IMG/VR virus record: IMGVR_UViG_3300034061_005520
Location: 88,677-152,676 of that record
Length of the DNA: 64,000 bases
Source of the DNA: a virus
Direction: 5' to 3' (one strand)
The notes below the pieces were generated by a model that had not been told where the DNA came from, made no database searches, and was given only the letters and a program-made list of their open reading frames with translations. Position 1 is the first letter of the stretch. Each line of letters begins with the position of its first letter. The position numbers were made by a program, and so were the translations under genes. Positions 20,126-27,521 of this stretch are shown one piece after another.

Positions 20126-20317
20126 ATGGTGACTGTTACGGATAAAAATAGAGAAGATATTATTCGGGTCTATGCTTCTAACATCTTGGATCATATGGAC
20201 TTTGATACTCTATATAGTTTTGCTTATGAACAGTTGGTGGAGAGTAAGAGTCTTATGGATAATGAGCCTTTGGAAAATGAGATTAAAGAATATTACCCTG
20301 AGATTCTGGAAGATTGA
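20126..20317 (+). CDS. Hypothetical protein, 63 aa (paralogue of 21534)
   Basis: Start follows AGCAGGAGAAAAGAA. MVTVTDKNREDIIRVYASNIL, ending LENEIKEYYPEILED; the LxNEIxxxxPxxLxD ending recurs in the protein at 21534. Helical phage protein of unknown role. Confidence 0.65.
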   Translation: MVTVTDKNREDIIRVYASNILDHMDFDTLYSFAYEQLVESKSLMDNEPLENEIKEYYPEILED

Positions 20318-20355
20318 TTGTGCAGGGTTGATGTAAATCCTTTATAGTCAAGGAC

Positions 20356-20383
20356 TTGCGGCAACCGATAACTGTGGTATACT
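20356..20383 (+). promoter_or_regulatory. Promoter with ACCGATAA spacer
   Basis: TTGCGG, 16-base spacer with ACCGATAACTG, TATACT; no gene within 240 bases. Confidence 0.7.
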
Positions 20384-20590
20384 TGTGTCTCTTGTCCGGT
20401 CAATCCTCTCAACCCATTAGGTGATTTTATTACTATTATTATTCTTGTTAGTATGATTGTTGGTCTGGTTCACGGCAATATGGCTATGGCAAGGTAGCCA
20501 ACAAGCTATCATAGTCTGGGTGGGTACTGGGTCAAGTAGAGATTTGTTAGTGTTTGTATAAGAGATATATAACATCCCCGGACCTGCATA

Positions 20591-20618
20591 ATATTATAAC
20601 ACAGGTTCAATTTGTCAA
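20591..20618 (-). promoter_or_regulatory. Reverse-strand promoter with conserved leader
   Basis: On the complement: TTGACA, 16-base spacer, TAATAT, then a GCAGGTCCGGGG leader shared with the promoter at 61557. No reverse gene lies downstream, so an antisense RNA is possible. Confidence 0.6.
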
Positions 20619-20628
20619 GGGAGCAAGC

Positions 20629-20817
20629 ATGATTAAACCAATCGAAGCTATCTTGTATTTTTACGTTTGGATTAATGGTAGTTGGTCTGTGGAATTATCT
20701 AATAAAGTATACCATGAGCCAACACATTGTCAAGTTACCGTTAATGATTTAATTACTAATGAGAATGTTTATGATCTAAATAAAACATTAGAGTCTGTCT
20801 TGATTAAGGAAGACTAG
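20629..20817 (+). CDS. Hypothetical protein, 62 aa
   Basis: Start follows AAGGGAGCAAGC. MIKPIEAILYFYVWINGSWSVEL; mixed fold, no family recognised. Confidence 0.6.
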   Translation: MIKPIEAILYFYVWINGSWSVELSNKVYHEPTHCQVTVNDLITNENVYDLNKTLESVLIKED

Positions 20818-20830
20818 GAAGGACATAATA

Positions 20831-21328
20831 ATGCAGGTACAAAAAATATGGTCTAAGGTTATTGTATTCACTATTTGTTGCTTGTCTATTTCTCCAAGCC
20901 TGTGCCATGCACAGGACTCTTGGTCTCTAAATAATAGAGTACTATCTTTTGCTAATAATAGTATTGGTAGAAGTATTAATAATGGTAATTGCTGGGTTTT
21001 TCCTAGGGACGCTTTGTTCTACGCTGGAGGTAGATTTCCGGGGCCTCGAGGAAGTTATAGAACTACAGTTTTTGGCAGAGTAGTGAGTCTTAATGAATTA
21101 AGGCCCGGTGACATTATCGCCTTTGAATCTGCTACATTCGCTAGTCGTGGCAGAATATACGCACGCACAGGAGCAAATCATTATGCAATAGTCGAGAGTG
21201 TTTATCGCGGACAGATAACCATGCTACATCAAAACTGGGCCGGAAAAAGATATGTTATTCGTGGTTATTGTAATCCTAGGGACTTAGTTTTTGGTAAAAT
21301 TATTTACTATAGACCACAGTTAAAATAG
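20831..21328 (+). CDS. Secreted cysteine peptidase-like protein (CHAP/NlpC-P60 type), 165 aa
   Basis: Signal peptide: MQVQKIWSKV, hydrophobic IVFTICCLSISPSL, cleavage likely after CHA near 27. Candidate nucleophile C54 in NGNCWVFPRDAL, then LRPGDIIAFES (88-100), candidate base H117 in GANHYAIVES and a following HQNW, the order seen in CHAP/NlpC enzymes that cut peptidoglycan peptides. May be a lysis or entry enzyme; near a cluster of mini membrane proteins. Confidence 0.7.
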   Translation: MQVQKIWSKVIVFTICCLSISPSLCHAQDSWSLNNRVLSFANNSIGRSINNGNCWVFPRDALFYAGGRFPGPRGSYRTTVFGRVVSLNELRPGDIIAFESATFASRGRIYARTGANHYAIVESVYRGQITMLHQNWAGKRYVIRGYCNPRDLVFGKIIYYRPQLK

Positions 21329-21343
21329 GTTAGAATATGTTAT

Positions 21344-21389
21344 TCCTAATCCTACGGATTTGCGGTCTTGGCGATAGTCAGCGAGTTTA
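21344..21389 (+). repeat. Recurrent CCTACGGATT-TAGTCAGCG element, copy 3
   Basis: CTAATCCTACGGATTTGCGG then GGCGATAGTCAGCGAGTTT. Confidence 0.75.
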
Positions 21390-21533
21390 TAAGAACACTC
21401 TAAAAAGTTGATGGACAAACTGTTGACCTGTGGTAAAATGGGAAAGTCAACGGGGCCAAAGGCCACTCGTGAAAATGATGGGCCGATGGAATCATGGGCA
21501 AATGTATTTATTACTTTTACCATGAGGTGAGTT

Positions 21534-21764
21534 ATGTATAAGATTGATAGTTTTAATAGGAATTATGTTATAGAAAGATATGTTGATGATATTGTAGGGG
21601 GCATGCATTTTCTAGATATTAAAGCAAGACTAAAAGATTATTTGTTGGCTGAAAAATTGCAACTAACAAATGATGAACTAGAAAATGAAATAGCTAGACA
21701 CGACCCACAACTCTTATCCGATATTTATATCGAAGAAATAGTAGAGGAGGTGTCAAATGCCTAG
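21534..21764 (+). CDS. Hypothetical helical protein, 76 aa
   Basis: Start follows ATGAGGTGAGTT. Ends with NDELENEIARHDPQLLSD-type pattern like the protein at 20126. Overlaps the next gene by 8 bases. Confidence 0.6.
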   Translation: MYKIDSFNRNYVIERYVDDIVGGMHFLDIKARLKDYLLAEKLQLTNDELENEIARHDPQLLSDIYIEEIVEEVSNA

Positions 21765-21999
21765 ATTATTTAATAGGGTATTAACGTTTCATGTTGAAGG
21801 AGAAATCTATGATCGTGAAACAAAACCCGAAGATATTATCAAAAATTATAATTGGACTTATAAAGATAACTCCGATGACAACCACTTCTTTATTTCTGCT
21901 CAACACAAAGATAATCGGGGCAGGATAACTAAGATGACAAAGCTACCAAAGATTCATAGATGGAAAAAACCAGATACTGAATTCTTTTTAAATATGTGA
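21757..21999 (+). CDS. Hypothetical protein, 80 aa
   Basis: Start follows GAGGAGGTGTCAA. MPRLFNRVLTFHVEGEIYD; basic C-terminus (LPKIHRWKKPDTEFFLN). No family recognised. Followed by a terminator. Confidence 0.6.
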   Translation: MPRLFNRVLTFHVEGEIYDRETKPEDIIKNYNWTYKDNSDDNHFFISAQHKDNRGRITKMTKLPKIHRWKKPDTEFFLNM

Positions 22000-22010
22000 T
22001 AAAGAAGAAC

Positions 22011-22038
22011 TCCCCCGAACAAACTCGGGGGTTTTTTG
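22011..22038 (+). terminator. Rho-independent terminator
   Basis: CCCCCGA, ACAAAC loop, TCGGGGG, then TTTTTTG. Confidence 0.92.
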
Positions 22039-22051
22039 TTTCAGCTAATAT

Positions 22052-22108
22052 AATAAGATTGGTTTTAGTGGTCGTAGTCAGCGGGTTTTGGTGGTCAGCG
22101 AACTTGCC
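22052..22108 (+). repeat. Recurrent TAGTCAGCG element, copy 4 (divergent, doubled)
   Basis: GTCGTAGTCAGCGGG and GGTGGTCAGCGAA repeat the 3' half of the element twice; the CCTACGGATT hairpin is not kept. Confidence 0.5.
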
Positions 22109-22136
22109 ATGAATGATTTGTTGTTTATTATGGAAT

Positions 22137-22991
22137 ATGAGCAACAAACTTCTAACAATCGGCATGGCAACCTATGATGATTTTCATGGGGTTTATTTTA
22201 GCCTTCAAGCACTAAGAATGTACCACCATATCTGTTCAACAGATCGGGTGGAATTTTTAGTTATAGATAATAATCCCGATGGTGCTCATGGCAAAGCAGT
22301 TCATGATCTTGTTAGAGGGTGGGTTGGTCATACAGCAAAATATATTCCTTATAAGAATAAAACCAGTACCGCTGTTAGAAATGAAATCTTTAGAAATGCA
22401 ACTGGCAAGTATACCATCTCTATTGATTGTCACGTAATGATTAGGTCTGGCGGAATAGATAAATTATTAGAATATTTTAGCAATAATCCAGATTGTAAGG
22501 ATATAGTCCAGGGACCTTTATGGTATGATGATCTGAAAAATTTCTCCACAGAATTTTCTCCGGTGTGGAGAGATAATATGTATGGAACTTGGGATACTAA
22601 TCAACAAGGCTATAATAGTGGCCAACCTTTTGAAATTCCAATGATGGGCCTGGGATTATTCTCATGTGAAACCAAAAACTGGCTTGGATTTAATGAACAC
22701 TTTAGAGGGTTCGGTGGAGAAGAAGGATATATTCATGAGAAGTTTAGGAGAGCCGGAGGCAAGGCTATATGTATACCACAACTTAAGTGGGTTCATAGAT
22801 TTGGCAGACCAGACGGGGTTAAGTATCCACTCTTAACAGAGCACAGAGTTTTTAATTATTTTGTTGGGTGGTTAGAAATTACCAAAGACCCAAATCATGA
22901 AATGGTTAAATCTGCTTATGATCACTTTAAGGATAAGATCCCGGGCAGAATAGACGAACTATTAGAGGAAGCAAAAAAGTTGAGCCTATAA
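22137..22991 (+). CDS. GT2/GT27-like glycosyltransferase with DXH motif, 284 aa
   Basis: GT-A fold opening LLTIGMATYDDF (5-16), FLVIDNN (40-46). Residues 93-100 (TISIDCHV) supply a D97-x-H99 metal motif, the hallmark of polypeptide GalNAc-transferases (GT27) rather than the usual DxD. Residues 191-210 (GFGGEEGYIHEKFRRAGGKA) match the WGGEN-x-E-x-S-x-R-x-W-x-C-G-G acceptor-side motif, followed by WVHRFGR. No lectin domain. Start at 22137 rather than 22113 because the latter adds only MICCLLWN; ribosome site weak. Could glycosylate the Thr-rich fibres of this phage (inference), or a host glycan or DNA base. Confidence 0.75.
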   Translation: MSNKLLTIGMATYDDFHGVYFSLQALRMYHHICSTDRVEFLVIDNNPDGAHGKAVHDLVRGWVGHTAKYIPYKNKTSTAVRNEIFRNATGKYTISIDCHVMIRSGGIDKLLEYFSNNPDCKDIVQGPLWYDDLKNFSTEFSPVWRDNMYGTWDTNQQGYNSGQPFEIPMMGLGLFSCETKNWLGFNEHFRGFGGEEGYIHEKFRRAGGKAICIPQLKWVHRFGRPDGVKYPLLTEHRVFNYFVGWLEITKDPNHEMVKSAYDHFKDKIPGRIDELLEEAKKLSL

Positions 22992-23009
22992 AAATTGTCT
23001 CACCTTAAC

Positions 23010-23052
23010 CCCCAGATTCGGTTTTTAGTGTTATAGTCAGCGAGTTTTTTAC
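23010..23052 (+). repeat. Recurrent TAGTCAGCG element, copy 5
   Basis: CAGATTCGGTTTTTAGTG then TTATAGTCAGCGAGTTTTTT, immediately upstream of the start codon at 23065. Confidence 0.6.
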
Positions 23053-23064
23053 AAGGAATAAGTT

Positions 23065-23223
23065 ATGGCAAAGAAAAAAGCAGTTAAGAAAGTTTGTGCA
23101 AAGAAATGTAAGAGGGTTTGTACAAAGAAGACTAATGTAATAGATAGTCCAGAACCAGTTGTATCTTTTGAATCATCAACACCCAAGACTCTTCTACAAA
23201 GAATATATGATTTCTTTTTTTAA
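23065..23223 (+). CDS. Lys/Cys-rich small protein, 52 aa
   Basis: Start follows AAGGAATAAGTT. MAKKKAVKKVCAKKCKRVCTKK: a highly basic, cysteine-bearing N-terminus that could bind nucleic acid or metal; hydrophobic LLQRIYDFFF end. Confidence 0.55.
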   Translation: MAKKKAVKKVCAKKCKRVCTKKTNVIDSPEPVVSFESSTPKTLLQRIYDFFF

Positions 23224-23225
23224 TT

Positions 23226-23384
23226 ATGATAAATATAATTGGTCAAATCCCCTCTATAGTTAAACGCCCACTCTGCCCCACATTTGTGCATGATGATCCC
23301 ACAAGAATAATCATATCAATTTTGGGAATAGTAATAGCATCCATAGTCCTATACAACATACTCAAATGTTTCAACAACTCATGA
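23226..23384 (+). CDS. Small membrane protein, 52 aa
   Basis: One membrane helix (RIIISILGIVIASIVLYNIL) near the C-terminus. Starts three bases after the previous gene and overlaps the next (ATGA). Confidence 0.5.
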   Translation: MINIIGQIPSIVKRPLCPTFVHDDPTRIIISILGIVIASIVLYNILKCFNNS

Positions 23385-23497
23385 CAACTCTACAAATATT
23401 GGCTATTTTATTTTGCGCTTTTAGTTGGCCACTTATAGTTTTCACCACATACTATTTTCACTCTGCTAAAATAAAAGACCCCACATCTCATAAGTAG
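23381..23497 (+). CDS. Small membrane protein, 38 aa
   Basis: MTTLQILAILFCAFSWPLIVFTTYYF: N-terminal helix spanning the membrane, short polar tail. ATGA overlap with the gene before. Confidence 0.5.
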   Translation: MTTLQILAILFCAFSWPLIVFTTYYFHSAKIKDPTSHK

Positions 23498-23504
23498 CAT
23501 TTTT

Positions 23505-23633
23505 ATGGACATGGAAAAAATTGAAGAAATTAGTACCAAAACATATAGAAGCATAGTTTTTGTAGGAGCAAGTACCTTGTTTCTTATGATTGCTGTGAGA
23601 CTTTTTGTTTTTTCTTTATTCTACACCCCATAA
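23505..23633 (+). CDS. Small membrane protein, 42 aa
   Basis: Polar MDMEKIEEISTKTYR head then a hydrophobic segment (SIVFVGASTLFLMIAVRLFV). Candidate holin- or spanin-like component by size only. Confidence 0.45.
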   Translation: MDMEKIEEISTKTYRSIVFVGASTLFLMIAVRLFVFSLFYTP

Positions 23634-23811
23634 AACCTATCACTTTTTCACTTTGCATTTCCCACGTTAAGGGTAATGTTGGCTTTTATAGCGTTTTTCT
23701 TATCTATATTTCATAAAAATGAACGCATTTTAACTTATTGCTTTTGCCGGTAATCTAATACGGTGAAGAAAAGGGCTAAAGTCAAAGATTACGAATGGTC
23801 GATACTCTCTA

Positions 23812-23840
23812 TTGACAACCCTATGGATAGGTTGTATACT
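23812..23840 (+). promoter_or_regulatory. Sigma70-type promoter
   Basis: TTGACA, 17-base spacer, TATACT; GTCGATA lies just upstream of the -35. Confidence 0.8.
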
Positions 23841-23882
23841 GGTATGGATGGTAAGAGGAGGTTTTAGGTATTTGTCGGGAAA

Positions 23883-24071
23883 ATGATGTATAAACAGATT
23901 CTACTAACCGATAAGGAACTGGAACTTTTAGCCTCCATAATTCAGTCTTATATTGATGGAAAAAAGACCAATCCCGGCTTTCAAATCAATAATGCTCATA
24001 TTCTATTACGTCATATAAGTGGTAAACAACCCACAGAAAACATTAATCAAATAACCTTTTATGGCAAATGA
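23883..24071 (+). CDS. Hypothetical protein, 62 aa
   Basis: MMYKQILLTDKELELLASIIQSYIDG, a helix-rich phage protein of unknown role. Convergent with the HNH gene that follows. Confidence 0.6.
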   Translation: MMYKQILLTDKELELLASIIQSYIDGKKTNPGFQINNAHILLRHISGKQPTENINQITFYGK

Positions 24072-24099
24072 GGATGAAATCCCACAGAAATCAAAATAA

Positions 24100-24723
24100 T
24101 TAGATATTGTTCGGGCCTGTGTCCCACAAATCTGATTTTTTGAGATTATCAATAGCCCATAAGGGCTGTAAATTGGAGTAATGAAAACATTCCTTAACTT
24201 GCTCAGGATCAGAAAGATCGAACGAAGATATGGGGCGAATGTGGTCAATGTGCCAACCATTTAATGACCAATTATCCCAATTCATGCCCTCACTGAATTT
24301 GGTCTCAAGATACTGCATAAATTCTTCTTTTGAACACCCTAATAGTTCTATAGTAGATTTCTCTGTTCTAAGGTCTGATTTTTTGATAGATTGCCAAAGT
24401 CGTACTCTTAATAAATGACCTAATTTATATTGAGTATTATTATGATAGTATTCTTTGTGAGATTTTCTTTTATTCTCTAAATAGTATTTTCTATTTTTTC
24501 CATTTCTGTATTTTTTCCCATATTCTTTTATTTTATCGGGATTGTTTTTACGAAATTTTGCAATACTTTGTTTATGTTGTTCTTTCCTTTTCGGGTCTTT
24601 TTCTCTTATTCTGAAATATAATTTACGATATTTTTCTTGACAAGAATCACAACGCTTTTTAGCATTTCCAACATCTACCAACTTTTTGTCACAATCTAAG
24701 CAATTTTTTGTCGTTTTACTCAT
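24100..24723 (-). CDS. HNH endonuclease, homing type, 207 aa
   Basis: Start follows AAGGAGAAAATC (complement). Zinc-finger-like N-terminus CLDCDKK...CDSC, a long basic helix, then HNH core at the C-terminus: NGWHIDHIRPISSFDLS, HYSNLQPLWAIDNLKKSDL. This NUMOD-free HNH type is common as a free-standing homing nuclease in T4-like phages. It sits alone on the reverse strand between forward genes, consistent with invasion. Confidence 0.85.
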   Translation of the reverse strand: MSKTTKNCLDCDKKLVDVGNAKKRCDSCQEKYRKLYFRIREKDPKRKEQHKQSIAKFRKNNPDKIKEYGKKYRNGKNRKYYLENKRKSHKEYYHNNTQYKLGHLLRVRLWQSIKKSDLRTEKSTIELLGCSKEEFMQYLETKFSEGMNWDNWSLNGWHIDHIRPISSFDLSDPEQVKECFHYSNLQPLWAIDNLKKSDLWDTGPNNI

Positions 24724-24733
24724 GATTTTCTCC

Positions 24734-24761
24734 TTGACTGTCGATAGCCTTATGGTACAAT
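24734..24761 (+). promoter_or_regulatory. Promoter with GTCGATA spacer
   Basis: TTGACT, 16-base spacer with GTCGATAGCC, TACAAT; overlaps the ribosome site of the divergent HNH gene. Confidence 0.75.
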
Positions 24762-24796
24762 ACACCGAAACCCACAAATTCAACCATAACCCACAA

Positions 24797-25036
24797 ATGA
24801 ACAAAGAATCAAATTCCGACAGTTTCCACAAATATGCTCTTAGTGTTGCGGACTATATTGATGCTGAATATGGCGACTCAGAGTTTGAGGGGCTAAATGA
24901 AGATGAAAAGCAAACCATTTATAATATGATGGTGGCCCATTATCATTATGATGGTTGTGTGAGTAATGTGGCTAATGAGATTGTTCATTATCTTAGAATT
25001 AGTAGGTCTTATAATAAGGAGAATGTTAATGACTAG
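24797..25036 (+). CDS. Hypothetical acidic protein, 79 aa
   Basis: MNKESNSDSFHKYALSVADYI; helix-rich, with HYHYDGCVSNVANEIVHYL. Begins a run of about 16 co-oriented tiny genes. Unknown. Confidence 0.6.
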   Translation: MNKESNSDSFHKYALSVADYIDAEYGDSEFEGLNEDEKQTIYNMMVAHYHYDGCVSNVANEIVHYLRISRSYNKENVND

Positions 25037-25199
25037 TTATGGCGTGATTGAGCAGAATGGTAAGTTTGTGGTGACTAAAAATGGTCAACCTATCAATCTT
25101 CCTAGTAGCAGCGGATCGTCTATTGTTACGGTCTTTGATACTAAGAGTGATGCTGAGAGGTATTTGGGTATTTTGAAAAATTTGACCAAATCAAAGTGA
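25029..25199 (+). CDS. Hypothetical protein, 56 aa
   Basis: MTSYGVIEQNGKFVVTKNG, a short beta-rich protein ending in a helix (DAERYLGILKNL). Overlaps both neighbours. Confidence 0.6.
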   Translation: MTSYGVIEQNGKFVVTKNGQPINLPSSSGSSIVTVFDTKSDAERYLGILKNLTKSK

Positions 25200-25414
25200 T
25201 GAAAAAATTTACCTACTCTAGCGACTATCTAAACTTTCATATCATTCAAGATATGTTTGGGGGATTTACTGATAATTTAACCAAGTATGAGTTTGGACTT
25301 ATATTTGGGCCAACAAAGAATGTTGTTAATCCTCCTATGACTAGGGAGGAACTAAAGGGGTTAGCCGATTTTATTTATACCATCCTAGACAATGACAAAA
25401 ATCAGAGTAATTGA
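25199..25414 (+). CDS. Hypothetical protein, 71 aa
   Basis: ATG overlaps the previous stop (GTGATGA). MKKFTYSSDYLNFHIIQDMFGG; no family recognised. Confidence 0.6.
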   Translation: MKKFTYSSDYLNFHIIQDMFGGFTDNLTKYEFGLIFGPTKNVVNPPMTREELKGLADFIYTILDNDKNQSN

Positions 25415-25580
25415 ACTAGAGTATGATCTGATAGAAATTCACTACAACCCTATTCTCAAGAATAATCCCTATTTAGTTAGAATTTTTAGTTATAACAGCC
25501 ATGATCCACAAGAAATTAGAGTGGATAAATCTAAGATAGACAATCTGTATAAGTTTCTTAAAGAAAACAAATATTTATAG
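25392..25580 (+). CDS. Hypothetical protein, 62 aa
   Basis: 23-base overlap with the gene before. MTKIRVIELEYDLIEIHYN, beta strands then a C-terminal helix (KIDNLYKFLKENKYL). Confidence 0.6.
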   Translation: MTKIRVIELEYDLIEIHYNPILKNNPYLVRIFSYNSHDPQEIRVDKSKIDNLYKFLKENKYL

Positions 25581-25593
25581 TTGAAGAATAACA

Positions 25594-25707
25594 ATGATTA
25601 GTAGAGAGGCAATTATCTGGACTTTAGGAGCATGGTGTGGTGGTAGTCTTGTGGGACTAATTATGTCGATTGCTTTTAGTATTATCATCTCAAGGATGGA
25701 ACGATGA
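25594..25707 (+). CDS. Small membrane protein, 37 aa
   Basis: MISREAIIWTLGAWCGGSLV with a hydrophobic continuation and SRMER tail; one membrane helix. Confidence 0.5.
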   Translation: MISREAIIWTLGAWCGGSLVGLIMSIAFSIIISRMER

Positions 25708-25723
25708 TTTTGGAGAATAAATA

Positions 25724-25813
25724 ATGGCTGGACTTGTATTGTTTGGTATACTAGGATACATGGCTTGTATACGAATTTATGATTGGTGGAATGGATATGG
25801 GGATTTATTTTAA
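25724..25813 (+). CDS. Tiny membrane protein, 29 aa
   Basis: Start follows TGGAGAATAAATA. MAGLVLFGILGYMACIRIYDWW.. type; one helix with a Trp-rich end. Confidence 0.4.
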   Translation: MAGLVLFGILGYMACIRIYDWWNGYGDLF

Positions 25814-25833
25814 TAATTATTGGAGAATAAGTA

Positions 25834-26088
25834 ATGTCTTGGAATTATCGCGTAGTAAAAACTGTAACTAAAATTCCTCTTGGAGATACTGACACTACTT
25901 ACTCTATTCATATTGTTTATAGTGATGAAAGTGGAGATATTGTTAATATATCCGAACAGCCAGCATATCCTATCGCGGATGATGCTGAAAGTCTACGGTG
26001 GCGATTACAAAAAATGATGGAGTGTTGTAATAAACCAATTATTGATTACCATACTGGTGAAGAACTTGGGAAAAAAAATGAATATTAA
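25834..26088 (+). CDS. Conserved small phage protein, 84 aa
   Basis: Start follows TGGAGAATAAGTA. MSWNYRVVKTVTKIP, then YSIHIVYSDESG; a SWNYRVV start with four strands and a helix (SLRWRLQKMMECC) is common in phage proteins of unknown role. Confidence 0.7.
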   Translation: MSWNYRVVKTVTKIPLGDTDTTYSIHIVYSDESGDIVNISEQPAYPIADDAESLRWRLQKMMECCNKPIIDYHTGEELGKKNEY

Positions 26089-26245
26089 TCTTGATAAGCA
26101 TGAAATTGGCCTTATTCTTGATGCTCTTGAAAGTTATCAACTAGATATTGAACACGGCAACGAGAATGGCTATGAGTATGTTTGGACTGAAAACGAAGTA
26201 CAAAATCTTATTGAACAATTAAATAACACTTTGGAGAACAACTAA
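26078..26245 (+). CDS. Hypothetical helical protein, 55 aa
   Basis: MNINLDKHEIGLILDALESYQ then ENEVQNLIEQL; a two-helix protein. Overlaps the gene before and abuts the next. Confidence 0.6.
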   Translation: MNINLDKHEIGLILDALESYQLDIEHGNENGYEYVWTENEVQNLIEQLNNTLENN

Positions 26246-26475
26246 TGAGTCTTATTCAGTGTTTTAGTAATGTTATCGGGCATAAAGAGGCTCAAGAGAT
26301 CGTTACTGATCTTAACCAGATGAAATCAAGTTTGTCTGAGGACTTTTATATCAAATATGATAAAGATCAAGATTATTCTAAGGATGATAATTATTTGGTG
26401 ATTGGTAATGTTACCAAGGAAGATTGGAGTGAACTAAATCTGGATATGGACTTTATGGAAGCGGATATTATCTAA
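26245..26475 (+). CDS. Hypothetical protein, 76 aa
   Basis: MSLIQCFSNVIGHKEAQEIV; acidic with a DYSKDDNYLVIGNV strand. One-base overlap with the gene before. Confidence 0.6.
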   Translation: MSLIQCFSNVIGHKEAQEIVTDLNQMKSSLSEDFYIKYDKDQDYSKDDNYLVIGNVTKEDWSELNLDMDFMEADII

Positions 26476-26486
26476 TTGGAATTATA

Positions 26487-26654
26487 ATGGATATTAGTAC
26501 CGAACTAGATATTGTATATTCTTTTTTGAAAGATGCTAGACCTTATGGATTAGAGCCGGAAGTTGTTTTGTTCGCTCTAAAGTATTTACAAAAAAATCCA
26601 GACGCTAGTATTGAAATGGCTATGAGTCATGGTTTTTATGAGTGGGTCAAGTAA
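26487..26654 (+). CDS. Hypothetical helical protein, 55 aa
   Basis: MDISTELDIVYSFLKDARPYG, helices throughout, ending GFYEWVK. No family recognised. Confidence 0.6.
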   Translation: MDISTELDIVYSFLKDARPYGLEPEVVLFALKYLQKNPDASIEMAMSHGFYEWVK

Positions 26655-26670
26655 AAACTAAAGGTGGCTC

Positions 26671-26699
26671 TTGACAAAAGCCGATAAGTGAGTTATGCT
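26671..26699 (+). promoter_or_regulatory. Promoter with GCCGATAA spacer
   Basis: TTGACA, 17-base spacer with AGCCGATAAGTG, TATGCT. Confidence 0.85.
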
Positions 26700-26723
26700 A
26701 AATGCTCACAACGGAGAAACAAG

Positions 26724-26849
26724 ATGATTTACCTTTATCTGAATGAAACACAAAAGTTGGCCGAAATCGTAGCAGAACTTGTTAAGTTGAATATGGGGGT
26801 TGTGGCTGAACTTCATGGCAATAAGTGGCATATCGAAGTTACACAATGA
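26724..26849 (+). CDS. Hypothetical protein, 41 aa
   Basis: Start follows CGGAGAAACAAG. MIYLYLNETQKLAEIVAELV; beta-helix-beta. ATGA overlap with the ASCH gene. Confidence 0.6.
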   Translation: MIYLYLNETQKLAEIVAELVKLNMGVVAELHGNKWHIEVTQ

Positions 26850-27244
26850 CTGGTTTAAATATTCAAGCCCCTTGGTCTAATCTTTTAATAAACGGCACCA
26901 AAACTGTCGAAACCCGCTCATATGCTTTACCAAAAAAGCATGAGGGAGTTGAATTAGCATTGATTGAAACGCCGGGAAAGAGGGGTAAGTTTAAGGCTCG
27001 GATTATAGGGACTATTACTTTTAGCCACAGTTTTCTTTATGTGTTTAAGCAAGATTGGGTTGATGATTATAGTAGGCACAAGGTAGAAGATAGCAATAAA
27101 TTATATGGATGGAATTCAACTAAACCTAAATACGGATGGGTAGTGAGCAATATTAAAAAGTTTAAGAAGCCTCTTGACATTTCTCAAAGACGAGGTATAG
27201 TGTTTACTAGCAACATCACTCTTTTGGAGACGAATCATGCCTAA
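26846..27244 (+). CDS. ASCH-domain protein, 132 aa
   Basis: LNIQAPWSNLLINGTKTVETR (4-24) is the ASCH opening strand-helix-strand with the G-x-KTxExR signature; GTITFSHSF and GWVVSNIKKF follow in order. ASCH/PUA-like domains bind RNA or modified bases; some are nucleases or hydrolyse acylcytidine. Family assignment is good, biochemical role open. Confidence 0.8.
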   Translation: MTGLNIQAPWSNLLINGTKTVETRSYALPKKHEGVELALIETPGKRGKFKARIIGTITFSHSFLYVFKQDWVDDYSRHKVEDSNKLYGWNSTKPKYGWVVSNIKKFKKPLDISQRRGIVFTSNITLLETNHA

Positions 27245-27506
27245 ATATCTGGTTACTATGAATTACGTTGAGGCTAAGAGTACCTCTTTTGTTATTGAGG
27301 CTGAAAACAAGGATGACGTTCACGATGGTCTTGGAGAACTAGACTTTACTTTCTTTGAGAAGAATTGTCAGTGGACAACTACAGAATATGAGCCTCCTAT
27401 TGTTGAAAGCGTTGAAGAAACTAAAAAGGGGCTTGGGTTTTGCGATGCTCCGAAAAATAAGAAGATTCAAAATAAATTTAACAAGATTATCAAGGAACTT
27501 ACCTAA
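27237..27506 (+). CDS. Hypothetical protein, 89 aa
   Basis: MPKYLVTMNYVEAKSTSFVIEAENKDD, a beta-rich N-terminus and basic C-terminus. Eight-base overlap with the ASCH gene. Confidence 0.65.
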   Translation: MPKYLVTMNYVEAKSTSFVIEAENKDDVHDGLGELDFTFFEKNCQWTTTEYEPPIVESVEETKKGLGFCDAPKNKKIQNKFNKIIKELT

Positions 27507-27521
27507 ATAGGAGCAATAAAT

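Larger units (their letters stand above)
20318..20628. other. Gene-free region with promoter and hairpin
   Basis: Contains the promoter at 20356-20383, a TGGCTA/TAGCCA hairpin near 20481-20500 and the reverse-strand promoter at 20591-20618. A short hydrophobic frame ending in GLVHGNMAMAR lacks a plausible start. Possibly a short RNA. Confidence 0.45.

Noticed and set aside
20400-20500. Short hydrophobic frame ending GLVHGNMAMAR
   Set aside because: No usable start codon or ribosome site.
24100-24723. Group I intron around HNH gene
   Set aside because: Neighbouring genes are complete and not split; no intron-like exon joining seen.
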